From positions 5,254 to 69,253 of the forward strand of contig JBGSKV010000127.1 in assembly GCA_041740975.1 (NCBI GenBank): 64,000 nt of DNA, in the 5' to 3' direction. The translations under genes were made by a program, and so were the position numbers. Of this stretch, positions 8,568 through 18,290 are shown one piece after another (the first letter of the stretch is position 1; the number at the start of each line of letters is the position of its first letter). The notes below the pieces were generated by a model. It was not told where the DNA came from and did no database searches. It was given only the letters and a program-made list of their open reading frames with translations. The DNA is from JBGSKV01 sp041740975 (GTDB taxonomy: Bacteria; Bdellovibrionota_B; Oligoflexia; Oligoflexales; JALZUQ01).

Positions 8568-11500
8568 ATGTTTATGACTAAAGAATGGCGCGGCCTCGTG
8601 GCTGTAGCATTATCCTGGTTTATTGGCCTTGGTCCTATCCTAACGAATGCTCATCACAACGCTGCCTATGGTCGCGAAACAGAGCCTGATAAAGAAGCAG
8701 AGTTTCTGGAAGGCTCTGAGCCAAACCTCGAATCGGATACATCGCCTGAACTCAAGGCTGCACGACAATATTTGAAATCGATTCAGGAAACTGGTCGTCA
8801 TCCCTTGGATGAGTTCCGACTCATGGAACAGGCCGTTAAGCCAGAAAAAGAAGTTAAAGTGAACTGGTTCCAGTCTGGAGCCAATGCCCTTCGCAACACT
8901 ATAAGCCTTGACATGTTCTTAAGTTCTTCGGACGGTCTCAGCCTTCGCGTTGAGTCGCAATCTAGTCAAAATCTTGATTGGAAGAATGTCGGCATTCGCG
9001 TTTTGGGTGAAGATGGTGCAGTCGTCTCCGAATCTCTCATGCGTGACTATATAGACAATGCTGAAAATCATATTGATTTTAACCTGGCCAACGGAGCGAC
9101 AGCAGACCGGTTTGTTCTGACTTATCGTGACAGGATTATCCACCGCTTTGCGATGGAACCCAAAGCCATCGGCTTTTTTAAAAACTATTTAGTTTTTTAT
9201 GAATCTGAAAACTTTGTACCCGAAGATGGTTTGGCAAACATTTCCTTTATCGACTTAGAACGCTACGCCAGTTCGCTCGGACAAGAAAGATTGCCTGTTT
9301 ACCGAATTCCTGTGAAAGCGACTGGCCCCAATGTCACATTGTCTCAGACCGGCGATAACTTAGCCGTAACTACGGCCGATGGAAAGTCTTTGGAACTTTC
9401 GGCAGAAGTCTTTGCAGAGTTCTCCAAACTTCAGACGGTCGGCTTCAACTTAATGTCTAACCTGGCTGACAAAGCAACTTATGAGGACACAGCGGAACTT
9501 GCTAAGCAAACTCATGAACTCTTCGACAGTGCGGTTGATCTTGCAGGTCGCGAAATTGAAGAGCAAAAGCTAGCGGGTCACGTCGCGCGTGACGACGTTC
9601 TCAATACGATGACAGCGATCGTTGGATCACGAGCCGTGTTGGGAGCTATCCCTCATGGTGATGAGAAAACACAAAAGGCCTTAGCAGCAGAATATGACAA
9701 TGAAATAAAAAAATCCGGACGACTGGAAAGTATTCTGGCGTCACTTAAAGGCAAACGCGAGAGCCAGCAAAAATTATTGGCGCGGGTTCGTGCCATCGTT
9801 GCTCGCATCACTCTGCCAGCTCCCAAAGGTGCATCAGAGTCGATTTACAGTGGACTCGTTCAGTCTCTTGGAAGTCTTCTTGGGTTAGTCCACGAAAAAG
9901 GTGCGCTTAAAGAAGGGATTCTGCAACTCCTTCACAAAAAGAAATTGTATGTTAGCGCGGCGGCATTGGGCATTGCTGCGACCTACGGTGATCCGACCAT
10001 CGGTGCCTTTTATCAACAAAGTTTCGAAGTCGCCTCGTCCATCATGTGGATGATGTGGGGTAAAGCATACTCTTTAGGTGATTTGTCTTTTCAAGCCGCC
10101 ACTACGACCCTATCGGGATTCAATCCATTTGTACTTTACGACAAATATGTCAGCGGTCAAAATTTCGCGCATCTATCAGTAGGTATGACCGCAGCTTTTG
10201 CAGCATTAGCCACTATTTTAGGTGTTCCCCATTTAGTTGCCAATACGGTTTCACTTGTGAAGGATTTATGGAACGAGGGGCGACCGCAGAAAGCAGAAGC
10301 TGACCATACTTGGTGGGCTGCGCGTTGGTGGGGAGTGGCGCGTGAGCTTATATCCTTTGACGCCATTCGTTCTATTCCTTCCTTGCCAAGACGGTTTGTG
10401 GAGCGACAAGATCGTCGTCAACTTGAGTATCTGAAGAATCTCGGTGAATCAGATGTAGCAGCTGGTGAAGCCGTTTCTGAGTTTACTGACGAACAAGAAA
10501 AAGAAATTTCCAAAGTCATTTCCGACTTGCGTGCAAAACAAGGTGGCATTCTCAAATCTTTGAAAGGTTTCGCTCAGAATATCGGATTATTCAAAAAAGT
10601 TGAGGGTGAGGAATCAGCAGTAGCTAGTCATCGCATTCAGTCATTCTTTTCGGCTTTTACACACTTTCTAGTCAGCGCATGCTCCTTCACAATCTCGGGA
10701 GAAACTTATGCGCGCATGTGGAACGGCTGGTTTATGTTCCGCTCCATGGCACTTCGTCCAGTGATGACTGCGACATTTCTTTACTATCCGACTTATTTTA
10801 AAACGATCGTCGATAATCAAGATGGCACCACATTACCTTCCGTTTACAACGGCGGCATGCGTCCTTTCTACAAACACGAATGGCTGCGACTGCGGCAATT
10901 CTTTGGAGATAGTCAGCTGGCGATTATCGAAGAAGTTGAAAAAACGGTAGGGCCGTTTGAAGATAAGGTGGAAGCTGTCGCTCTACGCCAATCACTGAAA
11001 GCGCTTGTTGCAGAATTTGAAGAATTTAGTGATTTGGAAAAACTCGTTTCGAAGGGCAAAATGCCAAGCGTCACGAGTGATGTTATGGAAAGCCTGTCGA
11101 CTGCTCATAGAAACTTCTTCCAGCAACACTTTATGCGTCTGAAAGATGGCATGATGACCAGAGTCTTAAAGTCGTTATCCAAAGATAAGATGTCGGCAAC
11201 AGACATACATTCAGCATCGGTCGATGATATGAAATACGCCCTGGCTGGAAGTTTGGATTCTTTCCATCAATATGATGAAGCTGCACTTACGACTTTGGCA
11301 GTGCAAGTTGAAAATGAAGAGTCTTTGGTGGCCGAATCAAGGCGTTATGTTGCTAGTTGGTGGAAGTCGATCAGCAACTTTACCGAGCGGCATAATCTAA
11401 AAATTGCTGAAAAACTTGATCCGGCCAATAACACTCAAATCGAACGATTTAGCTCTGTTCGACGACAGCTCGGCAATGCCCAGGCTTTGGCGCGTGCTGT

Positions 11501-12398
11501 TCGAGCGACGATGGCTTCTATACTTGTCGATAAACCACTTGAGATTGGATTTTTGTTAATATGTTTGGCGGGCGTTGATCAAGGTATCAACAAACCCTTG
11601 CATGATGAGATGTTTAGCGAAAATGCCTGGTTTTATCTCGGTCGGTTTCCATTTCTGACAGGTTATCTGACCAATGTCATCACACAAACTTTGGCTGATA
11701 TTTGGATGAAACTCCAACAAGATGAGCAAAACGAAGGTTCTTTTGGCAAACGTCCGGATGCGAGTTTCAAAGGATCTTCTTTCCGTTCATGGTATCTCCA
11801 GAAGTTCTTCGATAAGAATAACTCATGGTGGAAAAACCAGAAGCATTATATCAAAATTATTTGGGCAAATATGCGAGCCGCCTTGGTTATGTACCTCGCT
11901 TCGAATATGTTGACTTTGGGTCGATTGGATTTAGACATGTACATTACGGGTTACATGATGGCCTATTTATTGCCATTAAGTGGTATTGCATTTAAAGCCG
12001 AACAAGCCTTTGAGTTAGCGACGGGATTTTTCAAAAAAGATATTCCGGAACAGTATGATTCGCATCCATTGACTCAAAAATACCTAATGGACAGAACCAC
12101 GAGCGCCCGCATTTGGTTTAATTTTTATTACAAGACTTATGAAAATATTATGGGATTTTTCTTAGGCAATTTGCAGACCATCCAAACTCAGATATTGGGT
12201 ACGCGCAGTTTTGTGCGCTGGATCTTCGGGGGCTTCACGCCAACTGAAATAGTGGCCAATGGTTTGGAAACTTTAAAACCGTCTGTTTCATCTGTCCCGG
12301 GCGCTGAATCAGCTTTAGATGGTTGCCAGCTTTTATTTACGAATAATTATACTGATGGCGAGAAATTTATCGAAGGCGTCGATGGTATTAAAAAATAG
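8568..12398 (+). CDS. Orphan 1276-residue multi-pass membrane protein
   Basis: I do not recognise this family. A TAGGAG ribosome-binding site precedes ATG 8568. The N-terminus has a signal-like hydrophobic stretch (about 8-28) ending near TNAHHNAAYG. A soluble part of about 430 residues follows, with beta-rich then helical character. After that come clustered hydrophobic segments near residues 460-510, 532-560, 694-745, 992-1045 and 1101-1145, separated by long charged helical loops. The protein is rich in Trp, Phe and Tyr near the membrane parts. No ATPase, kinase or protease motif was seen. Its 3' end overlaps the convergent gene at 12388 by 11 bases. A structural, transport or envelope role is possible, but this is only inference. 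Confidence 0.82.
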   Translation: MFMTKEWRGLVAVALSWFIGLGPILTNAHHNAAYGRETEPDKEAEFLEGSEPNLESDTSPELKAARQYLKSIQETGRHPLDEFRLMEQAVKPEKEVKVNWFQSGANALRNTISLDMFLSSSDGLSLRVESQSSQNLDWKNVGIRVLGEDGAVVSESLMRDYIDNAENHIDFNLANGATADRFVLTYRDRIIHRFAMEPKAIGFFKNYLVFYESENFVPEDGLANISFIDLERYASSLGQERLPVYRIPVKATGPNVTLSQTGDNLAVTTADGKSLELSAEVFAEFSKLQTVGFNLMSNLADKATYEDTAELAKQTHELFDSAVDLAGREIEEQKLAGHVARDDVLNTMTAIVGSRAVLGAIPHGDEKTQKALAAEYDNEIKKSGRLESILASLKGKRESQQKLLARVRAIVARITLPAPKGASESIYSGLVQSLGSLLGLVHEKGALKEGILQLLHKKKLYVSAAALGIAATYGDPTIGAFYQQSFEVASSIMWMMWGKAYSLGDLSFQAATTTLSGFNPFVLYDKYVSGQNFAHLSVGMTAAFAALATILGVPHLVANTVSLVKDLWNEGRPQKAEADHTWWAARWWGVARELISFDAIRSIPSLPRRFVERQDRRQLEYLKNLGESDVAAGEAVSEFTDEQEKEISKVISDLRAKQGGILKSLKGFAQNIGLFKKVEGEESAVASHRIQSFFSAFTHFLVSACSFTISGETYARMWNGWFMFRSMALRPVMTATFLYYPTYFKTIVDNQDGTTLPSVYNGGMRPFYKHEWLRLRQFFGDSQLAIIEEVEKTVGPFEDKVEAVALRQSLKALVAEFEEFSDLEKLVSKGKMPSVTSDVMESLSTAHRNFFQQHFMRLKDGMMTRVLKSLSKDKMSATDIHSASVDDMKYALAGSLDSFHQYDEAALTTLAVQVENEESLVAESRRYVASWWKSISNFTERHNLKIAEKLDPANNTQIERFSSVRRQLGNAQALARAVRATMASILVDKPLEIGFLLICLAGVDQGINKPLHDEMFSENAWFYLGRFPFLTGYLTNVITQTLADIWMKLQQDEQNEGSFGKRPDASFKGSSFRSWYLQKFFDKNNSWWKNQKHYIKIIWANMRAALVMYLASNMLTLGRLDLDMYITGYMMAYLLPLSGIAFKAEQAFELATGFFKKDIPEQYDSHPLTQKYLMDRTTSARIWFNFYYKTYENIMGFFLGNLQTIQTQILGTRSFVRWIFGGFTPTEIVANGLETLKPSVSSVPGAESALDGCQLLFTNNYTDGEKFIEGVDGIKK

Positions 12399-13899
12399 CG
12401 TCTTGTAGCCAGTATCGCCAAGCTGGAAAAAAGTACCCGATACCAACAGTGGTTGAGTCACTACCATTGATTTTTATGACATCGGTATCAGCAATTGGTC
12501 GTTTTGTTTCGGAATGATAGAATTCGACTTTCAAGTAGACATTTTGTGTCAAGAAAGCGACGTGCCGAATAGAGGCCTTTTGGACGATACGAGCAGTTGT
12601 GTTTGTGCCGTTCTCCCCCAGGTCGGCATGAAACGCCCCAGCCCCCAATCCCAGTATAAAACTCGTTCCGCCCAAAGGGGTGTAGACCGTAAATCCCAAG
12701 TCGTATGTTGCCACCAAATACATAAAGTCTAATTCAAAATTGGACAAAGGCGAAGTCGGTGGGACTAGCGTTGAATTCACTTCGTAGGTTTGCCACGAAA
12801 AATCTAAAGACGGCGACAAAATAAAAGAATAGTCCCATATATTGTAAGCCGACGAATGACCGATGTTGGATAATGCCCAGCCCGTAATGAGCCTCGAAAA
12901 TGTTTTGACTTGATCCGTAGATGTTCTGCTGTTTTCGTTAGGGTAAGTCTCGGAAAGGCTGCTGGTGCCTGTTGCGAAGGTGATGCTGTTTGGAAGCCAA
13001 GCGATCAGCTGTGCGGCGGTGTTCTTGGAGACTTTTTCAACTAGAGAAAGCTCGGCGTACTTTCCTTTTGGGACATAAGATTTGTTAGGTGAAAAGGTAA
13101 ATACATCATTTTGACGCGGATCGTCTCGGAACAAGTCAATTTCTGTAAAGCTTACAATCCAATTTTTTTCGTCTTCGCCGACTTCCAAGACGACAAGGTG
13201 TGAGGCATTTGTTTCTTTGGCGAGTTTGAGCTTGAAAAAAGAGGTCATCATGGCCGGATAAATGGGATTACGATGATCAATGTTTAGGTACTGAAAAATT
13301 TTCTTTGAGGATTGATAATTTGCAAAGGTGTCGCATTTTCTTGATAGGTGAGAGTTTGCCATCCATTGCCTAGCCACCAGATCAGAAAGCTTTTCATCAA
13401 CAAATTTTGGTGGGGCGACAATGACTTTTTTGCAGAAATTCTTAGGTATTTTCTTGCTGACGTTTTCAACGGTTATATTCAAATCTGGGCATTCAAAAGC
13501 GGCACCTGTGACAAGGTCCGTGATAAAAAAACTTGAAAAAACACCTGCGGCAACCATAGGATTACCGAGCAGGAGAAGAGAGGTGAATAGATTGCCGCCT
13601 AGAGAAGCGCCGTAACGATATTTACAGTCGATATCGATTTCTTTTATCTTGGACTTACGACCAAGAGCATATCGAAAATTCTGGCGATTTTTTCGAGTGA
13701 CTTCACCTACAAAAGGAGTGGTTCCCAAGAGGGGATCTTTTTTTTCAGAAGACGGAACCAAGATGGAAGCTCCGCGTGGCTCACTATCGAATGCCTGCAG
13801 CTGCTTCGTTCCTGCAATGGTGCCACATTGTATCGTTGCAAAAGTCATAGTAAAAAGACAAATCCAACGAATGCAATGTTGTTGAAAATGCCTGATCAT
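12388..13899 (-). CDS. Lipoprotein with PEGA-like N-terminal region and beta-rich C-terminus
   Basis: The product is 503 residues. The signal MIRHFQQH... ends in a lipobox-like TIQCG. Next is a PEGA-like stretch (FDSEPRGASI, LLGTTPF, then RQNFRYALG), typical of small surface-associated modules. A short hydrophobic segment (NLFTSLLLLGNPMVAAGVFSS spread over about 105-130) follows, then a middle domain of unknown type. The last 170 residues alternate aromatic and glycine residues (GLGAGAFHADLG, VGIGYFFPAW), as in an outer-membrane barrel. Its ATG overlaps the stop of the upstream crotonase gene in an ATGA, which implies coupled translation. It converges on the 1276-residue gene with an 11-base overlap. 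Confidence 0.75.
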   Translation of the reverse strand: MIRHFQQHCIRWICLFTMTFATIQCGTIAGTKQLQAFDSEPRGASILVPSSEKKDPLLGTTPFVGEVTRKNRQNFRYALGRKSKIKEIDIDCKYRYGASLGGNLFTSLLLLGNPMVAAGVFSSFFITDLVTGAAFECPDLNITVENVSKKIPKNFCKKVIVAPPKFVDEKLSDLVARQWMANSHLSRKCDTFANYQSSKKIFQYLNIDHRNPIYPAMMTSFFKLKLAKETNASHLVVLEVGEDEKNWIVSFTEIDLFRDDPRQNDVFTFSPNKSYVPKGKYAELSLVEKVSKNTAAQLIAWLPNSITFATGTSSLSETYPNENSRTSTDQVKTFSRLITGWALSNIGHSSAYNIWDYSFILSPSLDFSWQTYEVNSTLVPPTSPLSNFELDFMYLVATYDLGFTVYTPLGGTSFILGLGAGAFHADLGENGTNTTARIVQKASIRHVAFLTQNVYLKVEFYHSETKRPIADTDVIKINGSDSTTVGIGYFFPAWRYWLQDAIF

Positions 13900-14726
13900 T
13901 GAATGATGACACTCAGCACATCTGGTTTTTTAAGTGAGAGGACCCAGCTCGGTTTTTTCTTATGAAAGAAACATTGAAGTCCTAATTGCGCTTCAGGTCC
14001 CGAGCGAACGTCTGCAATGGCTTTTGCGGTTTCGTCACTTTGCCGCAGATCATCGTTTTGTAGTGTTTGAATTAATGCTTTAACTTTCATCTGAGCCTTG
14101 GGGCCGCCTTGTAAAAGTTGCTGCCATTCTGACGATAGTGTTTCGATCGCAGTGGCCAGATCCGTACGAACTTCAGCAAGGCCCGCACGTAGGGCCTCGT
14201 CAGCTGACATAGTTTTTGCGCTCAGGGCATAGTGGTTCAGCGCGCCGTAGGTCATTCGCCTTTGCACATAAGGTAATATGACCGCCGGAATTAAACCGAG
14301 TCTGACTTCACTTAAACAAAATTTGGCATCGTCGTTGGCTATGACGATATTGCAAGCGGCAGCTAAACCGACTCCGCCACCGTAGGCCGAACCTCGCACA
14401 AAAGCCATCGTCGGGAAGGGCGCTTGGACAATGGATTCATAAAGCAATGTCAAATTTTTGGCTTCATTTAAATTTTCGGAGTTGCTGAGTTTTGCGGAAT
14501 CCTGCATCCACTTTAAGTGCGCCCCGGCACAGAAATTTTTCCCTAAACCGGCGATCAATAGACCGCGGCAGTTCTCGTTGCTATGTAGCGACTCGATTTC
14601 ATGAGTAAGAGCTTTGATAAAATCACGATCGAGAGCATTGGCTTGATCTGGTTTATTTAGTAAAACCAAGGCAACGAAGTTTGTAGAAGTTTCGTTCAGA
14701 GAGTTGATAAGTTCAAGTTTTTGCAT
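13896..14726 (-). CDS. Enoyl-CoA hydratase/isomerase family protein (crotonase fold)
   Basis: The product is 276 residues, a standard length. Crotonase motifs are visible: GKNFCAGAHLKWM (first oxyanion-hole region), GSAYGGGVGLAAACNI (second oxyanion-hole glycines) and FCLSEVRLGLIPAVILPYV, which holds the catalytic-glutamate region. This last stretch resembles methylglutaconyl-CoA hydratases of leucine and isoprenoid breakdown, but no partner genes of that pathway are nearby, so I name only the family. It would hydrate an enoyl-CoA in the cytosol. The stop overlaps the start of the following lipoprotein gene (ATGA). That coupling to a lipoprotein is odd and may be only compaction. Confidence 0.9.
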   Translation of the reverse strand: MQKLELINSLNETSTNFVALVLLNKPDQANALDRDFIKALTHEIESLHSNENCRGLLIAGLGKNFCAGAHLKWMQDSAKLSNSENLNEAKNLTLLYESIVQAPFPTMAFVRGSAYGGGVGLAAACNIVIANDDAKFCLSEVRLGLIPAVILPYVQRRMTYGALNHYALSAKTMSADEALRAGLAEVRTDLATAIETLSSEWQQLLQGGPKAQMKVKALIQTLQNDDLRQSDETAKAIADVRSGPEAQLGLQCFFHKKKPSWVLSLKKPDVLSVIIQ

Positions 14727-14803
14727 ATGTTTTCACTTACCCTCTGCCAGTCTTGTGCTTATACGATAGGATGGGCTTGCGAAAAAATCAAGGAAGCACT
14801 CGT

Positions 14804-15511
14804 ATGCGTTCCCCGGTTGATAAGGTTCAATGGACAGACCTCGACAAAGAGTCGAGAGTCTTTGCGGACAAGCGAATTGATGCTGGATTTTGGGGCACAA
14901 ACTTCAATGTCGATCAAACACATGCGTTTTATCATCTGAATCAAACACACAGTACAAAGATCGTCGCACTTGATGATAGCTATATCGACGAGGTCCGTCC
15001 CGAGGGTGATGGAATTTACACGCGTGAGCCTGATAAAATCATTGCCGTTAAAACAGCCGATTGTTTACCTGTTTTATTGGCCGATCCAGAAGATAGGATA
15101 GTCATGGCGGTGCATGCGGGATGGCGAGGACTTGCAGGTGGAATAGTTGCCAACGCGTTGTCAAAATTTGCTGAACTCGGTGCCAATATGGAAAAGCTTC
15201 AGGTATGCTTGGGACCTTGCATAAGTTCTCCCGCTTTTGAAGTGGGTCGTGAAGTGATTGATGCATTCGAAAGTAGCCCATATACATTGCCAGACGACGA
15301 GTTTTTTAGATGTTTTAGCAAAGGGAAAGAAGATCGTTGGCATTTTGATCTTGCTTTGTATGCCGTGCAACAGTGCATAGCTCGTGCCGTTTTGCCGCAG
15401 AATATTAGAGTTTTTCGCCACTGTACGTTTCAGGAGGCGACGCGATGGTCAAGTTACCGTCGTGAAAAACAAACCAGCCGAAACTGGTCGTGGATTACCT
15501 TTAAGAGTTGA
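14804..15511 (+). CDS. pgeF: Peptidoglycan editing factor PgeF (YfiH/DUF152, polyphenol oxidase-like)
   Basis: I take ATG 14804 as the start because AAGGAAG lies seven bases upstream. A frame from 14753 would add 17 unlikely residues. The product is 235 residues, the usual length. Family signatures are TADCLPVLL, HAGWRGLAGG, a GPCISSPAFEVG stretch and the C-terminal SSYRREK...WSWI ending. The His and Cys in these motifs bind the catalytic zinc. In established cases PgeF hydrolyses wrongly incorporated L-Ser from UDP-MurNAc peptides, acting in the cytosol. The next two genes follow at gaps of 6 and 1 bases, so an operon is likely. Confidence 0.92.
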   Translation: MRSPVDKVQWTDLDKESRVFADKRIDAGFWGTNFNVDQTHAFYHLNQTHSTKIVALDDSYIDEVRPEGDGIYTREPDKIIAVKTADCLPVLLADPEDRIVMAVHAGWRGLAGGIVANALSKFAELGANMEKLQVCLGPCISSPAFEVGREVIDAFESSPYTLPDDEFFRCFSKGKEDRWHFDLALYAVQQCIARAVLPQNIRVFRHCTFQEATRWSSYRREKQTSRNWSWITFKS

Positions 15512-15517
15512 GATGCT

Positions 15518-16348
15518 ATGACGACGGAAAATAAAGTAGCTCAAGTGAAAAGACCTTCGCCGAATAATATATTGCCAATTATTGTCAGCGTGCCGCATTG
15601 TGGGACCCTGTTCCCGGAAGAGCTAAAATCATCCTTTCATAGCGAGTTTTTATCTCAGCCCAAAGATACGGATTGGTTTGTCCATGACCTCTATGATTTC
15701 GTAGTAGATATGGGCATCACGCTAGTGAGTGCCCGGTACAGCCGTTACGTTATTGATCTCAATCGATCTTTTGAACAGATCAATCTATACTCAGATGAAC
15801 GGCGCCAAACAGACCTTTGTCCGATTTACACATTCGCCGGAGAGCCTTTATATAAGTTGGACAAAGACATTTCTCAGATTGAAATTAAGCGCAGACTCGC
15901 AGCATATTATTGGCCGTATCATGAAGTCCTGGATCGAGAAATGAAGGTTCATCTCAACTCTCAAGGACGAGTTCTTTTGTTCGACGCACATTCTATCGCG
16001 CGATGCGTTCCCGAGATTCGCAATGAGCCATTTCCAGATGTGATCTTAGGTGATAATTACGGCAAAACTTGTGCGCCGGAGTTAACTGAAAAGGCCCAAC
16101 ATATTCTGACGCTCAGTCCGCTCGACAACGCCCACAACGAACCCTTTCGTGGAGGGCAGATCACAAGGTATTGGGGGCGACCTCAGGAAAATCGCCACGC
16201 TTTGCAGCTTGAGATGTCGCAAGATCTCTATATGGATACGAATACTGTAAAATTTAATCCGGCCAAAGCTGACCGAGTTCGTGACACGCTGACGAGGTTG
16301 TTGGAAGGTCTCCATGAAACGCTCATGCGTTTAGAAACTGTGACTTGA
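15518..16348 (+). CDS. N-formylglutamate amidohydrolase family protein
   Basis: The product is 276 residues, the family length. Visible signatures include the N-terminal IIVSVPHCG, a DTDWFVHDLYD stretch, the RYSRYVIDLNR stretch, a DAHSI zinc-ligand-like motif and QLEMSQDLYMD near the C-terminus. This family hydrolyses N-formyl-L-glutamate to formate and glutamate, usually at the end of histidine degradation (HutG). No other hut gene is in view, so the true substrate may differ. It sits 6 bases after pgeF and 1 base before the dehydroquinate-synthase gene, so the three are probably co-transcribed. Confidence 0.88.
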   Translation: MTTENKVAQVKRPSPNNILPIIVSVPHCGTLFPEELKSSFHSEFLSQPKDTDWFVHDLYDFVVDMGITLVSARYSRYVIDLNRSFEQINLYSDERRQTDLCPIYTFAGEPLYKLDKDISQIEIKRRLAAYYWPYHEVLDREMKVHLNSQGRVLLFDAHSIARCVPEIRNEPFPDVILGDNYGKTCAPELTEKAQHILTLSPLDNAHNEPFRGGQITRYWGRPQENRHALQLEMSQDLYMDTNTVKFNPAKADRVRDTLTRLLEGLHETLMRLETVT

Positions 16349-16349
16349 C

Positions 16350-17678
16350 ATGGCCTTACGGGAGATTGCGATCGACTGGCGAGGACAGAATCCCGCGTCT
16401 CACGCGAAGAACTGGTTCACTTGGAAGGACCAAAATGAATTTGTTTGTCATCCAACTGAAAAGAGCCTCAACTGGCCACATGGCACAATCGATATTTTGC
16501 ACAAAGCTTGCGAGCTAAAATTAAGCCGAGAAACCGGTTGGATCGCACCGAACCTAGCAGCTTTCCAAAAAGCGGCTCAAGTTTTTAAACGTGGGGTTTT
16601 ACTTAATTCTGAAGAACCATTTCGTGGTTCGGGAGATTATTTAATAAGAGAATGTCAAAAGCCTGAATTAGACGTTCTCTTACTGAGATCAAGTTGCGTT
16701 ATTTTGGACCGCAATGTCTTTCAAAGTTGGCCGGAGCTTTTCCCGGCCGACGTGACTAAGCATTGTATTCTAGTCGACGTCCATGAGAAGACGAAAGATC
16801 TAGATGCTGTGGCGAAAATCGTTTCAAATCCAATATTTAAGAATGCAGACGTTTGCTGCATCATCGGTGGAGGTGTATTAGGTGACATCGCGAGTTTTGC
16901 AGCAGCGCTGGAGCGCAAAACGTTTTCGTTTGTACCGACGACTTTAGTCAGCATGATCGATTCCAGCGTTGGCGGTAAAACCGGCGTCAACCTTTCGCCT
17001 TTCGGAAAAAACTTGGTTGGGCTATTCGCGTTTCCGTCCGCTGTTTATATTTACCCTGAGTTTTTAGGGACCCTACCGGATAGGGAGTGGCGAGCAGGGC
17101 AGTTTGAGGCTTTAAAACATGCGGTTTTGACAGGCGATAGAAAATTGTTCTACGCTGTTGACAATCTTTCAAAGCAGAATTTGATAACGTGGCAGATGTT
17201 GGCGGACCTCATTCGAGTGAAAGCGGATATCATCCAGCAGGATCCGTATGATCTAGGCGTCCGATCAACTTTGAACCTCGGACATACGTTTGGTCACGCG
17301 TTGGAAGCGTATGCATTGGAAAAAAATATGGAAATGAGACACGGTGAAGCCGTCGGCATAGGTCTGATGTTTGCATTGAAGTTAAGCCAGGATTTGAATC
17401 TACTTAGAGACTATAGTGTACTGACCTGTTTTGAAGAGTCGCGTTGTTGGCAAAACCTGATTCCTGTATGGCGGTCCATAATTTCATCATCAGATGCCTC
17501 AGAATTTGCAAATGACTTGGTTCGCTTCCTGTCGAACGATAAAAAAAATGATCCGATCCATGAATCGCGTTGGATCCTCCCCTCAGGGTGGGGCTTGCTT
17601 GCCGGCTCAGATCCGCATCACTTTGTGACAGTAAAGAATGAGCAGATCCTTAAGACCCTTGCCAGATTGATCTGTTAG
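16350..17678 (+). CDS. aroB: 3-dehydroquinate synthase family protein with N-terminal extension
   Basis: The product is 442 residues, against about 360 for typical AroB. The extra length is mainly in the first 80-90 residues, which contain no motif I recognise. The core is clear: GGGVLGDIASFAA (NAD-binding glycines), FVPTTLVSMIDSSVGGKTGVN, then the zinc-ligand motifs LGHTFGHALE and RHGEAVGIG. It would convert DAHP to 3-dehydroquinate in the shikimate pathway. Its context with FGase and PgeF is not a shikimate operon, so a related cyclase of the same fold is possible, though the catalytic residues look complete. The start is one base after the previous stop. Confidence 0.85.
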   Translation: MALREIAIDWRGQNPASHAKNWFTWKDQNEFVCHPTEKSLNWPHGTIDILHKACELKLSRETGWIAPNLAAFQKAAQVFKRGVLLNSEEPFRGSGDYLIRECQKPELDVLLLRSSCVILDRNVFQSWPELFPADVTKHCILVDVHEKTKDLDAVAKIVSNPIFKNADVCCIIGGGVLGDIASFAAALERKTFSFVPTTLVSMIDSSVGGKTGVNLSPFGKNLVGLFAFPSAVYIYPEFLGTLPDREWRAGQFEALKHAVLTGDRKLFYAVDNLSKQNLITWQMLADLIRVKADIIQQDPYDLGVRSTLNLGHTFGHALEAYALEKNMEMRHGEAVGIGLMFALKLSQDLNLLRDYSVLTCFEESRCWQNLIPVWRSIISSSDASEFANDLVRFLSNDKKNDPIHESRWILPSGWGLLAGSDPHHFVTVKNEQILKTLARLIC

Positions 17679-17770
17679 ACGGACCCTCGAAAACGCTTGC
17701 CAACCTCGCTTTCTTTCGCATACAAGACCATCAGGAAAATCTAAAAAATTGAATAATGTGGAGTCTAACG

Positions 17771-18262
17771 ATGATGTCTCGAATGATTATCGTCTTATTT
17801 TCGGCAAGTTTGGCTTATACGGCACAAGCGCAGTCAGAATTTCGTCCGTTGGCCATGGATGCACTTAGCCAAATTCGCACTGACTTATTGAATTGTGGAT
17901 TATCAATCCAGCCCTTCACACCTCTTAATCCAAATGATTCGCGGCGTGCTATTATCGTCGCTCGCAATGGTCGGAATCTCGCGTGGTACGGTGAAACCGG
18001 AAGTTTCGTCTCCAGCGCCCATGAGTTTCGCGATTTTGTAACAAATGGGTTCGTTCATCGCATCACCTACACGAATAGTGGTATCCGTTTTCAGACGCCT
18101 ACTCGCGGTACGGTCGCAGCAATTAGTACCTATATGTACGGTCTGCAGCGAGTTTATAACTTTCGTTGTTTGGGTGGCTACGTTCCGGGAATCAACGAAC
18201 TCAAAAACTGCATCTACTACGACTTTATGCAGCCAGTTGTGCAGCAATTGTGCAGCGCTTAG
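17771..18262 (+). CDS. Small secreted protein, function unknown
   Basis: A frame begins at ATG 17756, but that ATG overlaps the GTGGAGT that serves as ribosome-binding site for ATG 17771, so I prefer 17771. The product is about 163 residues. A signal peptide ends near SLAYTAQAQS, which resembles an AxA cleavage site. The mature part has four cysteines (in LLNCGLS, FRCLGG, KNCIYY and QLCSA), probably two disulfides. No domain is recognised. It stands alone between the dehydroquinate synthase gene and the promoter of the aminotransferase. Confidence 0.72.
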   Translation: MMSRMIIVLFSASLAYTAQAQSEFRPLAMDALSQIRTDLLNCGLSIQPFTPLNPNDSRRAIIVARNGRNLAWYGETGSFVSSAHEFRDFVTNGFVHRITYTNSGIRFQTPTRGTVAAISTYMYGLQRVYNFRCLGGYVPGINELKNCIYYDFMQPVVQQLCSA

Positions 18263-18290
18263 GCGCAACCAATTGATAGTGCGAAATGGA

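Noticed and set aside
14753..14803. N-terminal extension of PgeF
   Set aside because: The 17 extra codons have no ribosome-binding site, while AAGGAAG is well placed before ATG 14804.
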